DNA of 9,071 nucleotides from contig JAEYXI010000462.1 of NCBI GenBank assembly GCA_023428515.1, forward strand, positions 1-9,071, in the 5' to 3' direction. Below are positions 6,117 to 9,071 of the stretch, one piece after another; position 1 is the stretch's first letter; every line of letters begins with the position of its first letter. Source of the DNA: Pseudomonadota bacterium. Lineage in GTDB: Bacteria; Pseudomonadota; Alphaproteobacteria; Rhizobiales; Rhizobiaceae. A model generated the notes under the pieces. It was not told where the DNA came from, made no database searches, and was given only the letters and a program-made list of their open reading frames with translations. The position numbers and the translations under genes are program-made.

Positions 6117-6899
6117 TCACTGAAGGTTCACGAACATGCCGCCGTCCACCAGGAGGGAGGCCCCGGTGACGTAACGAGCCATGTCGGAAGCGAGGAAGGC
6201 GACGCAGCTGGCGACGTCCTCTGGCTGGCCGATCCGGCCGAGCGGAATGCGCTTGCGGAAATAGGCGAGCTTCTCTTCGTCCTCCAGATCCTCGCGGTTG
6301 AGATCGGTCAGGATGGCGCCCGGCATCACGGAATTGCAGCGTATGCCATAGGGTCCAAGTGCGATTGCGGTCGACTGCATCAGCGAATGCACGCCGGCCT
6401 TGGTGGGCGTATAGTGTGTCTGCATGCCGCCGCCAACAAGCGCCGAGATCGAGCTGGTCGCGACGATGGCGCCGCCGGTCCCCTGTTCCTTCATCCTGTT
6501 CGCCGCCGCCTGGCAGACGAAGAACGCACCCTCGAGATTGACCGAAACCGTCCGTGTCAGGACTTCCGGCGGCATGTCGAGGAAAGCGTGGAAAGGACAG
6601 ATGCCCGCATTCGAAGAAAGTACGTCCACTCCGCCCAAATGATGTACGGCGGCTGCCACCAATGCGGCTGCGGTCTCCGGTTCTCCGATATTGCCTTCGA
6701 CAGCCACGCACTTCCGGCCCAGCCGTTCAACCTCGGCGACCACTTCGTCGACTGCCGAGGCGCGGTCGTAACCCTCGTCGTTCTCGCCGAAATAGCCGAA
6801 CACGACGTCGGCACCCTGTCTCGCAAATTCAATCACGATCGCTCGGCCGATGCCGCGCGAGCCGCCCGTCACGATGGCTCTCTTCCCTTCAAGCAGCAT
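6117..6899 (-). CDS. L-rhamnose 1-dehydrogenase (SDR family)
   Basis: Oxidises L-rhamnose to L-rhamnono-1,4-lactone with NAD(P)+, the first step of the non-phosphorylated rhamnose route. It has 260 residues, with TGGSRGIG at 11-18, SNAG at 96-99, N121 (SVNLEG), S150, and Y163/K167 (YTPTK). Its Arg in GSRGIG suggests NADP+ can be used. Beyond general SDR features, NAGICPFHAFLDMP (97-110), SSISALVGG, THYTPTKAGVHSLMQS (161-176), AIALGPYGIRCN and the end GASLLVDGGMFVNLQ match what I remember of the L-rhamnose dehydrogenases of Azotobacter and Sphingomonas (RhaDH/LRA1). The ATG at 6899 has GGAGG 7 bases before it. rhmD, which acts two steps later, follows immediately; the lactonase between them may be encoded elsewhere or the lactone may open spontaneously. 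A related SDR with another deoxy-sugar preference cannot be excluded. Confidence 0.87.
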   Translation of the reverse strand: MLLEGKRAIVTGGSRGIGRAIVIEFARQGADVVFGYFGENDEGYDRASAVDEVVAEVERLGRKCVAVEGNIGEPETAAALVAAAVHHLGGVDVLSSNAGICPFHAFLDMPPEVLTRTVSVNLEGAFFVCQAAANRMKEQGTGGAIVATSSISALVGGGMQTHYTPTKAGVHSLMQSTAIALGPYGIRCNSVMPGAILTDLNREDLEDEEKLAYFRKRIPLGRIGQPEDVASCVAFLASDMARYVTGASLLVDGGMFVNLQ

Positions 6900-7009
6900 G
6901 ATCCCGCCTCCGGCGATCGGTTATATTCTGACGAGCCAGTCGCATGCCGGACGTCGGGTCACTGGCGAGGATAACGAACGCGGCTCGACCGGCTCTTCAA
7001 GTCCGGGCG

Positions 7010-7038
7010 ATATTCCGGCAGACGTTCTGCCCTGTCAA
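7010..7038 (-). promoter_or_regulatory. Candidate promoter for the rhamnose dehydrogenase-rhmD unit
   Basis: On the minus strand there is a perfect TTGACA (7038-7033), a 17-base spacer and GAATAT (7015-7010). The -10 box is weak (three of six), which is common in alphaproteobacteria and would suit an activated or derepressed promoter. The start would fall near 7003, about 100 bases before the dehydrogenase ATG. Confidence 0.5.
7017..7031. promoter_or_regulatory. Perfect palindrome in the promoter spacer, candidate operator
   Basis: GGCAGA-CGT-TCTGCC is a perfect 6-3-6 inverted repeat lying wholly between the candidate -35 and -10 boxes of the rhamnose dehydrogenase promoter. A protein bound here would block RNA polymerase. 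The odd-length centre fits dimeric regulators such as GntR or IclR types, but the arm sequence does not match the usual T-x-GT/AC-x-A pattern of FadR-type sites, so the binding protein is unknown. Confidence 0.5.
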
Positions 7039-7046
7039 TTGGTAAT

Positions 7047-7054
7047 CTTGTAAG
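7047..7054. promoter_or_regulatory. CTTACAAG motif upstream of the rhamnose dehydrogenase promoter
   Basis: CTTACAAG (plus strand CTTGTAAG) lies 8 bases upstream of the TTGACA box of the dehydrogenase promoter, between it and the stop of the regulator gene. The same 8-mer occurs just before the -35 box of the regulator's own promoter at 7933-7940. The arms CTT and AAG are inverted around AC. It is a candidate binding site for the adjacent FCD regulator; this is inference from recurrence and position. Confidence 0.45.
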
Positions 7055-7071
7055 CTAGGTTGCGACGCCTT

Positions 7072-7875
7072 TTATCGCTTCGTCTGGCGCTTTGCGGCGA
7101 CGATCGCCGAACTTGTTGTCGAAGGTCGCTTGGTTGTCGAGCCCGTGGCGGATTCGATCCCGGCTTTCTTCATGGCATCAACGGTCGTGCGGTTGATCGA
7201 ACTCAGATGCGCGCTCATCGCGTTGGTCGCCCGGTCGGGGTCACGTGTCGCCAGTGCCTTCACGATCGCATCGTGCTCGGCGGCGCTGCGGTCGAGCACG
7301 CCTTTCGTTTCGGAGGCCAGCCGACGATAATCCATGCCGAGTTCGTAGAGGCTTCGGGCGACCACCTCCATGAACGGGTTGTTGGCGATCTTCATGATCG
7401 TTTCATGGAACTCGAGGTCGAGCACGCGAAAGCCCACGGGATCCTTGGTCAACCCGTAACCAATTGCGACAAGTTCCCTCAATCTGGCGAGCGTTTCGTC
7501 CGACACCAACGGTGCACCGAGTCGGATGAGACCACATTCGATGATCAGGCGGGACTGATGCAGCGCGTCGACGTTGCTTTCGTCGAGCGAGATGACGAAC
7601 TGCAGCGGCGCCAACAGTCGTGCGACTTCGAGGTCGGTGACGTAGCACCGGCCGCCCTGGCGGCTTTCGACGACACCCATGATGGCAAGCCCGCGCAGGG
7701 CTTCCCGCACCACCGGCCGACTCACCTGCAAGGCGTCCGCCAGGTCGTTTTCCGAGGGCAGCACGTCCCCGGCCTTCAGATTGCCGGAACGAACCAGCTC
7801 CAGAAGTTGGTTGGCGACCCGTTCCGCCGCCGCGGGATTGCGGGCAAGCGGCACGATCTGGTCCAATTTTCCCAA
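7072..7875 (-). CDS. GntR-family transcriptional regulator, FadR/FCD subfamily
   Basis: A DNA-binding regulator of 267 residues. The N-terminal winged helix (about 14-80) has the GntR signature: AERVANQLLELVRSG, KAGDVLPSENDLADAL, SRPVVREALRGLAIMGVV and the wing GGRCYVTD. The FCD effector domain (about 95-235) keeps the expected metal ligands D153 and H157 (DLEFH), H201 (AEHD) and H223 (SAHLSS). These sites often bind a metal that helps hold a carboxylate, so a sugar acid such as rhamnonate or KDR is a likely effector. The C-terminal 28 residues are a Ser/Thr/Lys/Arg-rich tail outside the domain. No ATG is available. I chose the TTG at 7875 because GGAGG stands 8 bases before it; a TTG at 7881 would be only 2 bases from it. 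It lies directly upstream of the rhamnose dehydrogenase gene and probably controls that unit and itself. Confidence 0.9.
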   Translation of the reverse strand: MGKLDQIVPLARNPAAAERVANQLLELVRSGNLKAGDVLPSENDLADALQVSRPVVREALRGLAIMGVVESRQGGRCYVTDLEVARLLAPLQFVISLDESNVDALHQSRLIIECGLIRLGAPLVSDETLARLRELVAIGYGLTKDPVGFRVLDLEFHETIMKIANNPFMEVVARSLYELGMDYRRLASETKGVLDRSAAEHDAIVKALATRDPDRATNAMSAHLSSINRTTVDAMKKAGIESATGSTTKRPSTTSSAIVAAKRQTKR

Positions 7876-7883
7876 CTGCAACC

Positions 7884-7888
7884 CCTCC
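7884..7888 (-). promoter_or_regulatory. Ribosome binding site deciding the regulator's TTG start
   Basis: GGAGG on the minus strand stands 8 bases before TTG at 7875 and 2 bases before TTG at 7881. Spacing favours the inner TTG, giving a protein that starts M-G-K-L-D-Q. Confidence 0.65.
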
Positions 7889-7902
7889 GTGGCGACGCGC
7901 AG

Positions 7903-7931
7903 AAACTACCCGATCGCTTGGGGAGTTGCAA
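7903..7931 (-). promoter_or_regulatory. Candidate promoter of the GntR regulator
   Basis: On the minus strand TTGCAA (7931-7926) and TAGTTT (7908-7903) are separated by 17 bases. The matches are moderate (four and three of six) but the spacing is ideal. Transcription would begin near 7896, leaving a short leader that contains the SD. Confidence 0.4.
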
Positions 7932-7941
7932 ACTTGTAAGT
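7932..7941. promoter_or_regulatory. CTTACAAG motif at the regulator promoter, candidate autoregulatory site
   Basis: ACTTACAAGT on the minus strand is an inverted repeat (ACTT and AAGT around two bases) directly abutting the candidate -35 box of the regulator gene. Its 8-base core is identical to the motif upstream of the rhamnose dehydrogenase promoter. Autoregulation by the FCD protein is the simplest reading. Confidence 0.45.
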
Positions 7942-7965
7942 CAGCTTCCGGCAGTGGTGGCCGAA

Positions 7966-8784
7966 CTACCCCTTCTTCCAGGAGCGAAAAAGGTCGCGCA
8001 TCTTGACGGTCTCGGTCAGCACGTCGTCGTGCAGCGTGTCGAAATAACCCTGGTGGACATATTCGCTGGCGACATAGCCTTCGAACCCAGCATCACGGAA
8101 CGTCGAGAACATGGCGGGGAAGTTGAGTGTCCCGGCTTCCATCTTGCTCTGCAAGGCGCCCGGCCGGGCCTGCCGCAGATGAGCGTGTCCCATGTATTGG
8201 ACGAGTTCGTCGATCTCCTCCTGCCGGTACCCGACGACGGCGAAGTGCGCGTAGTCCAACGCCAGCTTCACGCCCGGCGCGCGCTCGCACATTTCCGCGG
8301 TGAGGGCAGGTGTCTCCAGATAGGAGTGGACATGCGGCTCGACGCAGACGCCAATGCCTGCCTCTTGTCCTAACTCTACGAGCGGCTTCAGCGATTCCAC
8401 CGTCTCGTCCAGAGCCTGCTTGCGGCTTTGAGCGCCGTTTATGACGCCGGGCAGGATGAAGACCGTCGGCACGCCTGCGGCTTTGCAGAACACCACCGCC
8501 TGGCGGAAATCGGAGAGATTTTCGTCGCGGTGCGCCGGATTGGCGAGGTTGCGTTCCTCCACCGAACCGCCGAACAGATGGTACAGGTTGGATGCCGGCA
8601 GCGGCAGCGCCGCCTTGATCTCGCGGCCATAAGTTTCCGGCTCCCGGAGCAGCCGCGCCTTGTCGAGCGCGGAGCGGTAAAAATAGCCGAGATCAATTCC
8701 TTCCATGCCGATCGCCTTGGCGACGGCGCCGACCTCGTCCAGCGTGAGCATCGGGAAGGACCAGCTCGTTACGGAAAGCTTCAT
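7966..8784 (-). CDS. Sugar isomerase/epimerase-like TIM-barrel protein (AP endonuclease 2 fold)
   Basis: A 272-residue protein of the xylose isomerase-like TIM-barrel family (COG1082 type), whose members isomerise or epimerise sugars, keto sugars or inositols with a divalent metal in the cytoplasm. The start MKLSVTSWSFP and MEGIDLGYF (27-35) form the first strands. The metal ligands appear to be E149 (VEPHVHS), D177 (ALDYAHF, with H180), H202 (GHAHLRQ, with H200) and E241 (ASEYVH), in the order and spacing typical of the family. Length is normal. The ATG at 8782-8784 has GGAGG 9 bases before it, inside the end of the upstream gene, which stops only 3 bases away; the two are surely co-transcribed. 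Pairing with a Gfo/Idh/MocA dehydrogenase is frequent in inositol and keto-sugar catabolism. The exact substrate cannot be read from the sequence, nor whether this pair belongs with the rhamnose genes. Confidence 0.87.
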   Translation of the reverse strand: MKLSVTSWSFPMLTLDEVGAVAKAIGMEGIDLGYFYRSALDKARLLREPETYGREIKAALPLPASNLYHLFGGSVEERNLANPAHRDENLSDFRQAVVFCKAAGVPTVFILPGVINGAQSRKQALDETVESLKPLVELGQEAGIGVCVEPHVHSYLETPALTAEMCERAPGVKLALDYAHFAVVGYRQEEIDELVQYMGHAHLRQARPGALQSKMEAGTLNFPAMFSTFRDAGFEGYVASEYVHQGYFDTLHDDVLTETVKMRDLFRSWKKG

Positions 8785-8787
8785 GCC

Positions 8788-9071
8788 TCAAACCTCCTCC
8801 ATCTTGCCGCTCTTAGCGGAGCGATACATCGCGTCGAGCAGTGCCGACGCGCGCATTCCGATCACACCGTCGGCAGGATTCTCTACTTCGACGCCTCGGC
8901 AAAGATCGACCAGCCGAGCGATCGGCTCGGCCGTTTCATACTCGCCGGCATTTTCGGGCAGGCTTTCGACATGCGTCTTGCCGTCATGGCGCACCACCTC
9001 GACACGGGCACGCTCGACATCGAACAGAAGCATGCCTTCGGTGCCGAAGACGCGGATGTCCACCTGGAAGC
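8788..9071 (-). CDS. Gfo/Idh/MocA family oxidoreductase, C-terminal part
   Basis: The last 94 codons of an NAD(P)-dependent sugar or inositol dehydrogenase; the Rossmann domain lies beyond the right edge. What is visible is the end of the C-terminal alpha/beta domain: FQVDIRVFGTEGMLLFDVER, a segment of this family that often reads as a G-x-x-G strand-turn, then EPIARLVDLCRG and the final helix MRASALLDAMYRSAKSG. The frame is open to the edge, so the GTG at 9063 is an internal Val codon and not a start. It ends in TGA 3 bases before the TIM-barrel gene. Substrate cannot be judged from this fragment. Confidence 0.87.
   Translation of the reverse strand, partial: FQVDIRVFGTEGMLLFDVERARVEVVRHDGKTHVESLPENAGEYETAEPIARLVDLCRGVEVENPADGVIGMRASALLDAMYRSAKSGKMEEV

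Noticed and set aside
6042..6974. A 310-codon plus-strand open frame over the rhamnose dehydrogenase gene
   Set aside because: It is a shadow of the minus-strand SDR, whose catalytic residues are all present.
7060..8373. A 437-codon plus-strand open frame antisense to the regulator and TIM-barrel genes
   Set aside because: The minus-strand products carry clear family motifs, and the plus-strand translation is rich in His, Arg and Gln without domain signatures. Long antisense frames are expected in GC-rich DNA.
1..9071. tRNA or rRNA genes, CRISPR arrays, insertion sequences, attachment sites or phage genes
   Set aside because: I looked for tRNA-like ends, regularly spaced repeats, transposase motifs and long terminal repeats and saw none.

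Overview
The window is GC-rich and densely coded. Every gene I can support lies on the minus strand, so transcription runs from high to low coordinates. The GC bias, the TRAP transporter, the FadR-type regulator and the family resemblances suggest an alphaproteobacterium, probably Rhizobiales/Hyphomicrobiales. That placement is inference, because no rRNA or other taxonomic marker is present.

Layout in transcription order. (1) 9071-7966: the C-terminal end of a Gfo/Idh/MocA oxidoreductase, then a TIM-barrel sugar isomerase/epimerase-like protein 3 bases downstream. (2) 7875-7072: a GntR/FadR-type (FCD) regulator with a TTG start and a plausible promoter of its own. (3) 6899-4895: an SDR that closely resembles L-rhamnose 1-dehydrogenase, followed by a clear L-rhamnonate dehydratase (RhmD), behind a promoter with a perfect TTGACA -35 box and a palindrome in the spacer. 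(4) 4612 to the left edge: a second unit behind another TTGACA promoter, made of a TRAP solute-binding protein (dctP), a second SDR, a 358-residue protein of unknown family with a Cys/His cluster, a divergent L-fucose/L-arabinose isomerase-like protein, and the start of the TRAP small permease (dctQ). The SDR, the unknown gene and the isomerase-like gene are joined by 4-base ATGA stop/start overlaps.

The likely theme is import and oxidative, non-phosphorylated breakdown of L-rhamnose or L-rhamnonate, or of a closely related deoxy sugar or sugar acid. The dehydrogenase makes rhamnonolactone, RhmD dehydrates rhamnonate to 2-keto-3-deoxy-L-rhamnonate (KDR), and the TRAP system probably imports a sugar acid, since its binding protein keeps the carboxylate-binding Arg. 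The second SDR could be the KDR dehydrogenase. No lactonase, KDR aldolase or diketo-acid hydrolase is visible here. The jobs of the unknown Cys-rich protein and of the isomerase-like protein in such a pathway are not explained.

I found no RNA genes, CRISPR arrays, insertion sequences or phage genes. The longest gene-free stretch is 282 bases (4613-4894) and holds the dctP promoter and a long leader. The most interesting items are the unknown Cys/His protein, the isomerase-like protein with altered active-site positions, and the shared CTTACAAG motif at two promoters around the regulator.
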